The notes beneath the pieces were generated by a model, which saw only the letters and a list, made by a program, of their open reading frames with translations, ran no database searches and was not told where the DNA came from. A DNA stretch of 64,000 nucleotides from Falsigemmobacter faecalis (GTDB lineage Bacteria; Pseudomonadota; Alphaproteobacteria; Rhodobacterales; Rhodobacteraceae), in contig NZ_RRAZ01000001.1 of assembly GCF_003863335.1 (NCBI RefSeq), positions 124,001 through 188,000 on the forward strand, read 5' to 3'. The position numbers and the translations under genes are program-made. Shown here one piece after another: positions 1-8,876 of this stretch. Every line of letters starts with the position of its first letter. Position 1 is the stretch's first letter.

Positions 1-703
1 GGTTGTGGCGCGCGCCGCGGGCATCCATGGCGATCTGCCAGCCTTTGGAGGCGCGTTTCCACTCCATATGGACGCGGTTGAAATTCAGGTTCAGCCCCGA
101 AATGGCGGGGTTATAGCCCACATGCAAAGGCTGGCCCGCATCAATGCGGCTGAGGCCCGGCAGCGCGTTGTCCTGCAGTAAAAACCGCCCCGTGATGCCG
201 CGGATGCCGCGGGCCTTCAGGGCCTGGGCCAGATCCGCGAGGCGGTCGGTATCAAGCGTCGGATCGCCGCCGCCCGCGAGGATCAGATCGCCCTGCACCC
301 GCCCGCCTGAGACCGGGCCGGTGGCCAGAACCCTTGTGGCAAAGCGGTAGCCGCCGCCCAGACGCTCCAGCGCGAAAAGGGCGGTGACGGCTTTCGCCAC
401 CGAGGCGGGGGGCAGGGCCAGGCTCTCGCCCCGGGCCTCCAGCACCTCACCGCTGCGGGCATCAAGGACGACATAGCTGACCTGACCACCGAGGCGTGCC
501 TGCTCAATGAGCGCCCCTGCAGAGGCGGGCTGCGCCGCAGCAGCAGGGGCAGCGGCCGGGGTCAGCCCGCCGCGCGGGCGCGGGCGCAGCGACTGGCCGG
601 GGGCATTGGCCAGCGCAGGCGCGGCGGCAAGGGCGGCCCCGCCGAGAAGTCCTCCGATCAGCAGACGGCGGGTAAGGACGGCTGCGGATTTGGCGTCAGA
701 CAC
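1..703 (-). CDS. dacB: D-alanyl-D-alanine carboxypeptidase/endopeptidase (PBP4-type, peptidase S13), 3' end outside window
   Basis: A penicillin-binding-protein-4-like hydrolase that trims or cuts peptidoglycan cross-links in the periplasm. About 234 residues are visible before the frame runs off the left edge. The GTG start at 703 has a GGAG ribosome site about 7 bases upstream and gives an N-terminus with twin arginines and a hydrophobic stretch (RRLLIGGLLGGAALAAAPALA), a probable export signal. The active-site SxxK tetrad appears as PPASVAKAVTALFAL near residue 80, followed by the GGGDPTL and NFN motifs of the S13 family. It lies 79 bp downstream of nadD on the same strand. The later SxN and KTG motifs are outside the window. 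The family call is firm; the gene symbol follows the family. Confidence 0.85.
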   Translation of the reverse strand, partial: MSDAKSAAVLTRRLLIGGLLGGAALAAAPALANAPGQSLRPRPRGGLTPAAAPAAAAQPASAGALIEQARLGGQVSYVVLDARSGEVLEARGESLALPPASVAKAVTALFALERLGGGYRFATRVLATGPVSGGRVQGDLILAGGGDPTLDTDRLADLAQALKARGIRGITGRFLLQDNALPGLSRIDAGQPLHVGYNPAISGLNLNFNRVHMEWKRASKGWQIAMDARGARHN

Positions 704-782
704 GGAAATTTCTCCGGGATGGGGGACCGGGCATCATTCTGCGGCCTGGAACCTGGGGTTGCAATGGGGCGCGGACGGGGGA

Positions 783-1406
783 TCAGCTCTGGCGCGACCA
801 GGCCCCGCTGTTGCGGATCGCGGTTGACGAGCTGTCGTTCAGCGGCAGTCCCGCCAGCGCCCAGGCCGGGGCGGCGCTTCGGCCGAGCCGGGCCATGGCG
901 GCCCCGTTCAGCCGCGCATCGGCCATAAAGCGTGCCGCTGGAGAGGACAGCGCCGCAAGCTGCGAGCCCGGCCGCGCCAGCACCCCGATCGGGTGATGCG
1001 CGGCAATCTCCTGCCAGCGGTCCCAGCGGTGAAAGCCCGCCAGATTGTCCGAGCCCATCAGCCAGACAAACCGCTGCCCCGGCCAGAGATGGCGCAGCCC
1101 CGTCAGGGTGTCGGCGGTGTAGCGGGTGCCAAGCACGGTCTCAATGGCGGTGACGGTCACTCTGGGGTCCGTGATCAGCTGCCGGGCGGCGGCGATGCGG
1201 CGCTCTGTCGGGGCGGGCCCCTCTGATTTCAGCGGATTGCCGGGCGAGACCATCCACCAGATGCGGTCCAGACCGAAGCTGCGAAAGGCCGCGCGGGTGA
1301 TCGCCACATGACCCTCATGCGCGGGATCAAACGAGCCGCCCAGCAGGCCGATCACCTGACCCGCAGGGGCGGGTGGCAGATCACATCGCAAAACAGGGCG
1401 GGACAT
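783..1406 (-). CDS. nadD: nicotinate-nucleotide adenylyltransferase
   Basis: Converts nicotinate mononucleotide and ATP to deamido-NAD in NAD biosynthesis (cytoplasmic). The 207-residue product carries the nucleotidyltransferase signature [14 protein letters not shown] near residues 20-33 and the downstream substrate-binding segment with [14 protein letters not shown], both typical of NadD. The length fits the family (about 200-215). It starts 18 bp after the GNAT gene stop and is followed by dacB, so the four minus-strand genes from 2416 to the left edge could be one transcript. In many alphaproteobacteria nadD sits beside rsfS or proA, which are not present here. nadK, a later NAD(P) step, is also in this window but 19 kb away. 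Confidence 0.93.
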   Translation of the reverse strand: MSRPVLRCDLPPAPAGQVIGLLGGSFDPAHEGHVAITRAAFRSFGLDRIWWMVSPGNPLKSEGPAPTERRIAAARQLITDPRVTVTAIETVLGTRYTADTLTGLRHLWPGQRFVWLMGSDNLAGFHRWDRWQEIAAHHPIGVLARPGSQLAALSSPAARFMADARLNGAAMARLGRSAAPAWALAGLPLNDSSSTAIRNSGAWSRQS

Positions 1407-1424
1407 CGGCAGGCTCCGGGTCGC

Positions 1425-2009
1425 TCAGAGGGGGCGAATGCGGAATTGCAGGGCTTTGGCGTCTTCTGCAAGAGCGCCGACGTCTTTCCAGGAAAATTCC
1501 GCCAGGACCCCGGGCAGTTCGCGGTAGCCGCGCTTCTCCCAGAAGGCGTCAAGCGGGCGGTAATCTGCAGGGCGTGCCGGGTGATCGGCGGGGCGGATCA
1601 CACTGCAGAAGGCGGAGTATTTAAAGCCCTGCGCCCTGGCATGGGCCTCGCGGGCGTCGAAGAATTTATGCCCGATGCCATGGCCGCGCCACTGCGGCAG
1701 CAGGACCGATTCGGCGCAGTAAAAGACCTCTGCCGGCTCATAGCCGCTGGCGCGGAAGCCCTGGATGAACTGGCCGTCATGGTCGCTGAGCGGCGTGCCG
1801 GTGGCAACCCCCACAACCGCGCCATCGGCAAAAGCCGCCACCACCACGGCCCGGGGGCTTTCGCGATAGGCGCGCATATAGCCGCGCTCATAGTCAAGAT
1901 CGCCGTCGTAGAGATAGGGAAAGGCGCGAAACACCTCGATGCGCAGCCGTGCCACATCATCGAGCCGCGCGAGAAGCTCCTCTCCGGTCAGGACACGAAC
2001 CTCAATCAT
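1425..2009 (-). CDS. GNAT-family N-acetyltransferase
   Basis: A 194-residue acetyl-CoA-dependent transferase of unknown substrate. The acetyl-CoA pyrophosphate loop is visible as PQWRGHGIGHKFF (residues about 105-117), matching the RxxGxG/A motif A of GNAT enzymes, preceded by a beta-strand EVFYCAESVLL. The C-terminal FWEKRGYRELPGV segment is the usual beta5-alpha5 closing strand. The ATG at 2009 overlaps the stop of the upstream SnoaL-like gene by 4 bases (ATGA), which implies translational coupling. No neighbour reveals the substrate. Confidence 0.85.
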   Translation of the reverse strand: MIEVRVLTGEELLARLDDVARLRIEVFRAFPYLYDGDLDYERGYMRAYRESPRAVVVAAFADGAVVGVATGTPLSDHDGQFIQGFRASGYEPAEVFYCAESVLLPQWRGHGIGHKFFDAREAHARAQGFKYSAFCSVIRPADHPARPADYRPLDAFWEKRGYRELPGVLAEFSWKDVGALAEDAKALQFRIRPL

Positions 2010-2416
2010 GCCGAGACCTGGGCGGTCCAGTCCGCAAGATTGTAGAAGGTGGTGATGCGGGTGATCGCCGCGCCTTTCACATCAAAGAACGCGCCTGCGG
2101 GCAGGATATAGCGCTGGCCCTTTGCTTCAGGCAGGCCGGGGTCGGTCTGCAGATACTCGCCATGCACGGTGAATTCCGCCGCCGCGCGGCGGCCGTCTTC
2201 GGAGGCGAAGATCACCAGATCGCGCAGCTCTTCGCGGTAGCTGACCCCCATATGGGCGCAGAACTCTTCGAATTTCGCGCGGCCCCTGCGGGTCGCGCCC
2301 TCATTCACGCGGTGCTCAATGTCATCGCTGACCAGCGCCAGCATGCCCGCGGCGTCGCCCGCGTTGAAGGCGGCGTAATAGCGGGCGATCAGGTTTTCGG
2401 TTTCCTGGCGGCTCAT
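2006..2416 (-). CDS. SnoaL-like / ketosteroid-isomerase-related protein (NTF2-like fold)
   Basis: A 136-residue protein of the NTF2-like alpha+beta barrel superfamily. The N-terminal helix IARYYAAFNAGDAAGMLALVSDDIEH is the classic opening of SnoaL-like proteins, and the end (ITRITTFYNLADWTAQV) matches the ketosteroid-isomerase-related subgroup common in Rhodobacterales. Residues lining the cavity are not enough to predict a reaction, so an enzymatic role is not claimed. The gene overlaps the GNAT gene by 4 bp and begins 77 bp after the EEP hydrolase stop, so it is probably the first gene of the leftward group reaching dacB. Confidence 0.8.
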   Translation of the reverse strand: MSRQETENLIARYYAAFNAGDAAGMLALVSDDIEHRVNEGATRRGRAKFEEFCAHMGVSYREELRDLVIFASEDGRRAAAEFTVHGEYLQTDPGLPEAKGQRYILPAGAFFDVKGAAITRITTFYNLADWTAQVSA

Positions 2417-2493
2417 GGCGGTCTCCCCTTGCGTCGGAGCGGCATAGAGCCACAGCGCGCGGCGGCCTGCAACGGGGCCAAAAGTCGGAGGCC

Positions 2494-3321
2494 TCAGGCG
2501 GGAAGCGAGAGCCAGGCCTTGATTGGCAGATGGTCCGAGGCCATGCGGGCCAAATCGCTGTCATGGGCGGTGACGGGCGAAATATCGCTGCGCCCGAAGG
2601 GGATGATCCGGTCGAGCGGAAGCCGCGGGCGCGAGGCGGGAAAACTCGCCACGGCAGGCGGCAGGCGGTCGATGCCCGCATGCAGCCCGTGCAGAACCGA
2701 GCCGTGATCTGAGCGCCATTCGTTCAGATCGCCCATCAGCAGCGCCGGCATATCCTGCGTGGCACTGAGATAGCTGCTTAACCGCGCCACCTGACGGGCG
2801 CGGGACTGCCGCAGCAGGCCGAAATGCGCCGCAACCACCCGCAAAGGCCCGTGATCGTCAAAGCGCAGATCGGTGACAATGGCGCCGCGCGGCTCAAGGC
2901 CGGGCAGAGCGATCTGCTCGACGTTATGCACAAGACCGCTGCGCACCAGCAAAAGATTGCCGTGCCAGCCATGGGCATTGCGGATGCCGTTCACCGGCAC
3001 CGGCACAAGCCCGGTGCGGGCTTCCAGTTCGGCCAGGTTCAACAGCCCGTCGCGGGTGCCAAAGCGGCGGTCCACCTCCTGCAGGGCGATGATATCGGCG
3101 TCGATCTCGCGGATCACTTCGCGGATGCGGTCGGGATCAAAGCGGCCATCGGTGCCGATGCATTTATGCACGTTATAGCTTGCAACCCTGAGCGCGCGGT
3201 GGGGCGCTTCAGCGGCATGAGGGATGGCCGGAACCGGTTTCAGCACCGCACGGATCGAGGCGGGCAGGCCGGTGATCGGAAACCGCGGACGCGGTGGGGC
3301 AGGCAGATCGGGTCGGCGCAA
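2494..3321 (-). CDS. endonuclease/exonuclease/phosphatase (EEP) family hydrolase
   Basis: A metal-dependent phosphodiesterase-fold protein of 275 residues. The family motifs are visible in order: ASYNVHKC (about residue 47), ALQEVDRRFG with the metal-binding Glu, the catalytic region GDLNEW and the C-terminal SDHLPIKAW containing the catalytic Asp-His. EEP members cut nucleic acids, phosphoinositides or sphingomyelin, and the substrate is not evident here. It starts 58 bp after the cardiolipin synthase gene on the same strand. In many bacteria this small EEP type is paired with a phospholipase D-like cls gene, which suggests a phospholipid-related role (inference). No clear signal peptide. 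Confidence 0.85.
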   Translation of the reverse strand: MRRPDLPAPPRPRFPITGLPASIRAVLKPVPAIPHAAEAPHRALRVASYNVHKCIGTDGRFDPDRIREVIREIDADIIALQEVDRRFGTRDGLLNLAELEARTGLVPVPVNGIRNAHGWHGNLLLVRSGLVHNVEQIALPGLEPRGAIVTDLRFDDHGPLRVVAAHFGLLRQSRARQVARLSSYLSATQDMPALLMGDLNEWRSDHGSVLHGLHAGIDRLPPAVASFPASRPRLPLDRIIPFGRSDISPVTAHDSDLARMASDHLPIKAWLSLPA

Positions 3322-3379
3322 GGGACTTCCTCATTCTGGGTCTCTATCAGGTAAGCGCCCTGCGCCCGCGATCAAGGGC

Positions 3380-4849
3380 TCAGAGATAAGGCGAGGCCAG
3401 CCAGATGGTGCGGTCGATCAGCCGCGTCAGGAAGGGGCGCCGGGCCAGACTTTCGAGGGTGACCGGCTCGGCGGTGGTCAGACCCTGCTGAATCCGCGCG
3501 GCGATTTTACCGGAAAAGGCGGCATCATAGACCTCAAGATCGACCTCAAAGTTCAGGCGCAGTGAGCGCGGATCAAGGTTGGTCGAGCCGACGAAGGACC
3601 AGGTATTGTCCACGCAGAGAAGTTTTGAGTGATCAAACGCCCCGGTGCTGCGCCAGATCCGGCAGCCCTGCACCAGCAGCTGGTCAAACTGCGCCCGCAT
3701 CGCGCGGTCCACAAAGGCCAGGTTGTTCTGCCCCGGCACCAGAATGTCGATGGTGACCCCGCGCAGCGCGGCGGTGGTCAGCGCGGCGGTCAGCTCGCGG
3801 TCGGGCAGGAAATAGGGCGACTGAATCCGGATTGAGCGGCGCGCCGTGCTGAAGGCCCCCATCAGCAGACGGTGACTGCAGCCCAGGCTGTCATCGGGGC
3901 CTGAGGCCACCGCGCGCATCAGAACCGGCGCGGTGGGGGCCGCGGGAACCGGGGTGAGGGCCCAGGCCGCACCGCTCAACCGCTCGCCCGCGGCAAAGGC
4001 CCAGTCGCCCGCCCCGATGGCCAGCAACTCTCCGACAACCGGACCGGCGACGCGGAAATGGGTGTCGTGAGAAACCTCGTCCCCCCACCACTCCGAGGTG
4101 AAATGCTCGCGGATGTTCAGCCCGCCTGTGAAAGCGGTTTTTCCGTCGATAATCAGCAGTTTGCGGTGAGTGCGCAGATTGGCATAGGGCAGCCGCAGCC
4201 CCGCGATAAGCCGCCCGTTAAAGAGCGCCGAAGGGATGCCCGCCCGGGCCAGATCGCGGGTGATGGCGGGCAGGCTGTAGCGCACGCCGACCGCATCAAT
4301 CAGCACCCTGACCTCAACGCCGCGCGCCTGGGCTGCGGCCAGCCGCCCGACAAAGCGCTGGCCCATGTGGTCATTGTCGAAAATATAGCTCTCGATCAGC
4401 ACCGAGCGTTCGGCCCCGTCGATCTCAGCCAGCATCCGGGTATAGGCCTCGTCTCCGCCCAGCAGCATCTCAATGCGGTTTGAGGTGGTGAGGGGCAGAT
4501 CGGTCACCCTGTCGCCCAGGGTCCGGAGCGCCTGAAACCGGCGGCCAAACCGCTCAGAGATGATGTGGTCCGGCGCGGTGGTCAGCTCCTCCGACAGCAG
4601 CGGCAGCCCCGCCGCCTCGCGGCTTTCGCGCAGCGAATCGCGCCGGATGCGGTTGATCCCTGCGGCCAGATAAATCAGCGGCCCCAGGATCGGCGAGAGC
4701 AGAACCACCCCGACCCAGCCCACCGCCGCCCGCGCATCGCTTTTGTTCAAAATCGCATGACAGCCCGCGAGGACGGACATCGCAAAGCCCGCTATGGCAA
4801 GGATATGGGGCCAATAATTGCTGAAAAAGGAACTGAACAGATCTGCCAT
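3380..4849 (-). CDS. cls: cardiolipin synthase (phospholipase D family)
   Basis: Condenses two phosphatidylglycerols (or PG with PE) into cardiolipin at the inner membrane. The 489-residue protein has two N-terminal membrane segments (residues about 10-30 and 40-62, then YLAAGINRIRR) and two HKD phospholipase-D motifs: HRKLLIIDGKTAFTGGLN near residue 230 and HSKLLCVDNTWSFVGSTNLD near residue 408. Length and layout match ClsA-type synthases. It is probably the first gene of a two-gene unit with the EEP hydrolase downstream. 141 bp separate it from the phosphatase gene upstream; nothing is recognised in that gap. Confidence 0.92.
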   Translation of the reverse strand: MADLFSSFFSNYWPHILAIAGFAMSVLAGCHAILNKSDARAAVGWVGVVLLSPILGPLIYLAAGINRIRRDSLRESREAAGLPLLSEELTTAPDHIISERFGRRFQALRTLGDRVTDLPLTTSNRIEMLLGGDEAYTRMLAEIDGAERSVLIESYIFDNDHMGQRFVGRLAAAQARGVEVRVLIDAVGVRYSLPAITRDLARAGIPSALFNGRLIAGLRLPYANLRTHRKLLIIDGKTAFTGGLNIREHFTSEWWGDEVSHDTHFRVAGPVVGELLAIGAGDWAFAAGERLSGAAWALTPVPAAPTAPVLMRAVASGPDDSLGCSHRLLMGAFSTARRSIRIQSPYFLPDRELTAALTTAALRGVTIDILVPGQNNLAFVDRAMRAQFDQLLVQGCRIWRSTGAFDHSKLLCVDNTWSFVGSTNLDPRSLRLNFEVDLEVYDAAFSGKIAARIQQGLTTAEPVTLESLARRPFLTRLIDRTIWLASPYL

Positions 4850-4990
4850 GCGGGCAGTCTGTCACGCCGCGCGGCTTCTGTCGATTGCGGCGGTGGGGGA
4901 TGGTTTCGGTTTGAGCGGGCGGGCTTGCGCGCCAGGCAACAGGAGGGTGCGGGCTTTCAAAAAGGCCAGGCGGAAGGGCGCGGCACCGTC

Positions 4991-5443
4991 TCAGGCGGGC
5001 GGGCCAAAGCGCGCGCGGATCCTTGCGGCAATATCATCGCGCACCGCGCGGTAGGCATCGAGCTTCTGGTCGCGGTTGTCGCCGGTGGCGGTGGGATCGG
5101 GGACCGGCCAATAGGCGACTTCGACCGCCGAATGCCGCGTCAGATCCAGCGCCAGATCGCGGCTGGCGGGGGACAGCGCCACGATCAGGTCAAACTGCCC
5201 CAGATCATCGCCCCAGTCCTGCATCTCCTGAAATGAGCGCGAGCGGTGGCGCGAGAGCTCTATCCCCAGTTCGCGGCAGACCGCGATGGAAAAGCCATCG
5301 ACTTCCATATCATTTTCAACACCCGCCGACTGCACATAGGCACGCTGGCCATGGATCTGTTTCATCAGACCCTCCGCCATCGGGGAGCGGACTGCGTTGT
5401 GATCGCAGCAGAAGAGGATCGCCTGCGGAAACTCTTCGGCCAA
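4991..5443 (-). CDS. low-molecular-weight phosphotyrosine-phosphatase-like protein
   Basis: A 150-residue member of the low-Mr protein-tyrosine-phosphatase/arsenate-reductase fold. The N-terminal phosphate loop is FCCDHNAVRSPMAEG; its C-x5-R core (Cys-Asp-His-Asn-Ala-Val-Arg-Ser) is intact although it differs from the textbook CxGNxCRS. The catalytic Asp-Pro appears later as VPDPTATGD. Only 2 bp separate it from the upstream UPF0262 gene, a pairing I know from Rhodobacterales. Substrate unknown; both phosphotyrosine and arsenate are possible, and no arsenic-resistance genes are nearby. Confidence 0.85.
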   Translation of the reverse strand: MAEEFPQAILFCCDHNAVRSPMAEGLMKQIHGQRAYVQSAGVENDMEVDGFSIAVCRELGIELSRHRSRSFQEMQDWGDDLGQFDLIVALSPASRDLALDLTRHSAVEVAYWPVPDPTATGDNRDQKLDAYRAVRDDIAARIRARFGPPA

Positions 5444-5445
5444 TC

Positions 5446-5922
5446 TTACCCCCAGTGCAGCACGCAGATAAGGGTAAAGAGCCGCCGCGCCGTGTCGATA
5501 TCCACCTCAGCCTTGCCCTCAAGGCGTTCCTGAAGCGTGCGCGCACCCTCGTTGTGAATGCCGCGCCGCGCCATATCGATCGCCTCAATCTGGCTCGGGG
5601 GCAGGCGCTTTACGGCGTCGAAATAGCTTTCGCAGATCTGGAAGTAGTCTTTCACCACCTGGCGGAACGGCCCGAGCGAGAGATGAAATTCCCCGATCTT
5701 CTGCAGGTCTTCTGAGGCCAGCGAGAAGACCAGCCGCCCCTCGCGGATCGCAAGGCCAAGGCGGTAGGGGCCGGGCGGCACCTCACGGCCTTCGCGGGCG
5801 GGCAGCGAAAAGCTGTTGTCTTCAAGCAGATCGAAAATAGCTACGCGCCGCTCCTGCTCGATGGCGGCGGTGGGGGCGGCAAGGCCGCTTTCATCGATTT
5901 CGATGTGGCAGATACGGGTCAT
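5446..5922 (-). CDS. UPF0262 family protein
   Basis: A conserved alphaproteobacterial protein of unknown function, 158 residues. Recognisable features are the N-terminal ICHIEIDE strand, the segment LVFSLASEDLQKIGEFHLSL and the C-terminal GARTLQERLEGKAEVDIDTARRLFTL, all characteristic of this family. No catalytic motif, signal peptide or membrane segment is visible. It is immediately followed by the low-Mr phosphatase gene (2 bp gap) and was probably co-transcribed with it. A functional link between the two is plausible but unproven. Confidence 0.85.
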   Translation of the reverse strand: MTRICHIEIDESGLAAPTAAIEQERRVAIFDLLEDNSFSLPAREGREVPPGPYRLGLAIREGRLVFSLASEDLQKIGEFHLSLGPFRQVVKDYFQICESYFDAVKRLPPSQIEAIDMARRGIHNEGARTLQERLEGKAEVDIDTARRLFTLICVLHWG

Positions 5923-6108
5923 GTCGCATTCCGGGCTTCTCGCCCCCTGTGATGCCCGAGCCGCCCCCCGCTTGCAAGCCCGGGCCGCTGCGCACGCAGG
6001 TGTGAAGAGGAATTAAGCTTTCCCGCGCCTCATGGGCCTCAGGTGCCGCGACCCCGAGGGGCGGTCAGGCGGCAGGGTGACCGGACAGATATTGGCGGGG
6101 GATTGCGG

Positions 6109-8403
6109 ATGAATATGGCAGTAACGCACGGGCTTTCACTGATGCCGCCGGCTTTTGCGGCCGGGCTGTCGGCCTGGGCTTCGGGCGATGGCACGTCTGG
6201 CTCGGCGAGCTATGCGGGCGCGGCCAATGCGGGGCTGGTCTCCGGGGATGCCGATTTCGGCAGTTGCCTCGAGCTGGTGAAGACCAGCGGCACCCAGCGG
6301 CTGCGCGCTATGGGGGTCACGCCTTTTCAGGTGGGGATGTATCTGCGCGTCACGGCGCGGGTGAAGGTGCTCTCTGGCGCGATGCCTTCGGTGCGGGTTT
6401 CCTGCCTGCCCATGGGGGCTTCGGGCGCGATCAGCGGTCTGACGCAGACGGCCACCGCGCAGGCCCTGAGCAGCTACGGCGAGGTGGTCACGATCCGCGC
6501 GATCTTAGGCTCGGGCGCGCGTCCGGGGGTGGATCTCGTCTGGGGCACCACGCCCACCGGCGCGCATGTCGGCATTGAGTTCACCGGCGCGAACGGCGCG
6601 ACTTTGCGGATTGAAAATCTGGTGGTGGAGGATGTGACTTCGGTCTTTCACCGCCAGATGCTGGCGCTGACCGATGTGATGGATTACGGCGCGAAGGGCG
6701 ATGGCAGCACCAATGATCTGGCGGCCTTTCAGGCGGCGGATGCGGCGGCGCTGGCGGCGGGGCGGGTGCTTTTGATCCCGGAGGGTGTCTATGCGCTGGG
6801 CGGCACCCTCTCGCTGGCCAGCGCCGTTCGCTTTGAGGGCCGCGTCAGCATGGCTGCGGGGCACCGCCTGGCGCTGACCCGCAATTTCGATATCGACACC
6901 TATACCTCTGCCTTCGGCAGCGAAGAGGAGGGGCTGAAGCGCGGTCTGCAGGCCATCTTTCACTTCAGCGATCACGTCTCTTTTGATCTGAAGGGCCGCA
7001 GTGTGGGGGTGACAGCCCCGCTGATGATCGCGGAAAACGCAGGCCTTCAGGGCGCGAGCTACGCACAGCGCCGCGTGCTCGACAACGGCCAGCTTGCCGC
7101 CGTGGCGGGAGAGGCCTGGGCCCCGGTGAGCGTGACCTCTCAGGCCGCCTATGCGACCTCTGCGCCCTATACGCTGACGGGGGTGGTCAATATCGCCAAT
7201 ATTGAGGTGGGTGCGCTGGTGACCGGCACCGGGGTCGCGCGCGAAACCTATGTGCGCTCAAAGAATGTGGCGGCGGGCACGATTGAGCTGAGCCTGCCCC
7301 CCGGCTCGCAGGGCGGGACGCGGACTTATGGCTTTACGCGCTTTCGCTATATGCTGGATTTCTCGGGCTTCGGGCGGCTTGACCGCTTTGAGATGGCGGA
7401 TCTGGAGTTTCTCTGCGGCGGTCATGCCAGCGCGGTGATGCTGCCGCCCTCGGGGATCACCACCCGCTTTCAGGGCTGCGTCTTCAACCGTCCGCGCAAC
7501 CGCGCCATCACCTCCATCGGGACGGGCTGTCAGGGGATGATGGTGGATGAATGCCAGTTCCTCTCGGATGAGCAGCCCCTGAAGGTGCAGGACCGCAACA
7601 CCGTGGCCTTCAACGTCAACGCCAATGATGTGAAGATCCGCGACAACCGCGCGGTGCGCTTTCGCCATTTCGGGGTGCTGCATGGCACCGGGCATCTTTT
7701 TGTGGGCAACCACTGGTTTCAGGGCGACAGCGAAACGCCGGGGGTGCGCTCGGCGGGGCTGGTGCTGACGGGGATCAATGTCAAAACCCTGGTGACCGGG
7801 AATTACGTCGATAACTCCTTCATTGAAATGACCAATGAGCGCGAGCCGGAGCCGGATTTCAACACGCAGTTCAGCTTTGGCGGGCTGACGGTGACGGGCA
7901 ATATTTTCACCGCCAATAACGTCGTCAGCGCCTTTTGCTGGCTGGTGGTGACGCCGCGCGGCGCGGGGCATTATCTGCACGGGCTTTCCATCACGGGGAA
8001 CACTTTCCGCACCCTCAATGGCGCGATTGCGCGGGTGGAGAAGGTCGATACCACCTGGTCGGATCTGGACTACAGCCGCTTTCGCAACCTCACCGTACAC
8101 GGCAATAACTTCAACGGCGTGACTTCGGCCTTTCAGAACCCGCTGACCCTGCGCCACGCGCAGAATTCAGAGGCGAGCGTCTGGACGGTGGCCTCGCAGG
8201 GGATGCTGCCCTTTGGCGGGCGGGCGCGGGTGGTCTCGGGGGTGGTGGCCGATGGCTCGGTGACCCAAGGGGCGGTGACGCGCTATGATCTGCCTGCCAC
8301 GCAGAGCCTGCAGGGGGCCGATCAGGCCTCGGTCACGCTGCGCTGGCCGGTGAACTGCAAGGGTGCTGCCTATGTGACGATGCGCGCCGACAGCCCGACT
8401 TAA
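6109..8403 (+). CDS. pectate-lyase-fold (right-handed beta-helix) protein, glycoside hydrolase 28-related
   Basis: A 764-residue protein, starting at the ATG at 6109 rather than the more upstream ATG at 6043, because a GGCGGGGG ribosome-binding stretch precedes it and the upstream extension is low-complexity Arg-rich. Residues about 185-230 read VMDYGAKGDGSTNDLAAFQAA and RVLLIPEGVYALGGTL, the opening of the Pectate_lyase_3 (GH28-related) domain. The rest is rich in short Asn/Gly/Val turns (VTGNYVDNS, ITGNTFR, VHGNNFNG) as expected of a parallel beta-helix. The first 180 residues look like a carbohydrate-binding or phage-tail-like beta domain. There is no evident signal peptide. Homologues occur as exopolysaccharide-active or surface proteins; the substrate is unknown. 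It converges on the HugZ gene with a 4-bp overlap of stops. Confidence 0.78.
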   Translation: MNMAVTHGLSLMPPAFAAGLSAWASGDGTSGSASYAGAANAGLVSGDADFGSCLELVKTSGTQRLRAMGVTPFQVGMYLRVTARVKVLSGAMPSVRVSCLPMGASGAISGLTQTATAQALSSYGEVVTIRAILGSGARPGVDLVWGTTPTGAHVGIEFTGANGATLRIENLVVEDVTSVFHRQMLALTDVMDYGAKGDGSTNDLAAFQAADAAALAAGRVLLIPEGVYALGGTLSLASAVRFEGRVSMAAGHRLALTRNFDIDTYTSAFGSEEEGLKRGLQAIFHFSDHVSFDLKGRSVGVTAPLMIAENAGLQGASYAQRRVLDNGQLAAVAGEAWAPVSVTSQAAYATSAPYTLTGVVNIANIEVGALVTGTGVARETYVRSKNVAAGTIELSLPPGSQGGTRTYGFTRFRYMLDFSGFGRLDRFEMADLEFLCGGHASAVMLPPSGITTRFQGCVFNRPRNRAITSIGTGCQGMMVDECQFLSDEQPLKVQDRNTVAFNVNANDVKIRDNRAVRFRHFGVLHGTGHLFVGNHWFQGDSETPGVRSAGLVLTGINVKTLVTGNYVDNSFIEMTNEREPEPDFNTQFSFGGLTVTGNIFTANNVVSAFCWLVVTPRGAGHYLHGLSITGNTFRTLNGAIARVEKVDTTWSDLDYSRFRNLTVHGNNFNGVTSAFQNPLTLRHAQNSEASVWTVASQGMLPFGGRARVVSGVVADGSVTQGAVTRYDLPATQSLQGADQASVTLRWPVNCKGAAYVTMRADSPT

Positions 8404-8876
8404 GGGCGCAGATCCCCGGGCGTCAGGCGGAAGGCGCGGCCAAACCCGCCATTGAGGAAGGCCGCCAGCGGCTCAAAGCGCAGAAAGCGAAAATCGGGAA
8501 GCCCGGCATAGATCCGGGCTTTCGGATGTGCCCTGAGCCAGAGCGACAGCCGCGCCTCATGCCCCGTTTCGGAAAAGACCGCGCGGGCCTGAAGCGAGAG
8601 CCGCGGATGGGTCAGCGGATCGCCCCGGGGGCCTGGCTCTCCGATCAGAGGGCAGCAGGCCGGATTTGCCCGTAAGGCGCGGGTATGCTGCGCGAGACCT
8701 GAGACAAAGCCCAGCATCACCCCGTCCTCATCCCTTGCCAGCGCGATGCGGCTGCAAAAAGGCAGCCCGCTCTCGGCCTCGGTCACGGCAAGGGCTCCGT
8801 GGCGGGCCTTTGACATCAGCGCTTTGGCCAGGGCACGGGCCTCGGGGTCCGTAGGGCGGATCGGGTCTTTTGACAT
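8400..8876 (-). CDS. HugZ / pyridoxamine-5'-phosphate-oxidase-like FMN-binding protein
   Basis: A 158-residue split-barrel flavin-binding protein. The start MSKDPIRPTDPEARALAKALM at 8876 was preferred over an in-frame ATG at 9068 because the extra 64 residues are Pro/Arg-rich and unlike the family. Characteristic segments are HGALAVTEAESGLPFCSRIALA, LGFVSGLAQHTRALRANP and a C-terminal ARIYAGLPDFRFLRFEPLAAFLNGGFGRAF, which matches the HugZ-like heme-utilisation or PNPOx subgroup. Some relatives degrade heme, others are general flavoproteins; no heme genes are adjacent, so the reaction is left open. Confidence 0.8.
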   Translation of the reverse strand: MSKDPIRPTDPEARALAKALMSKARHGALAVTEAESGLPFCSRIALARDEDGVMLGFVSGLAQHTRALRANPACCPLIGEPGPRGDPLTHPRLSLQARAVFSETGHEARLSLWLRAHPKARIYAGLPDFRFLRFEPLAAFLNGGFGRAFRLTPGDLRP

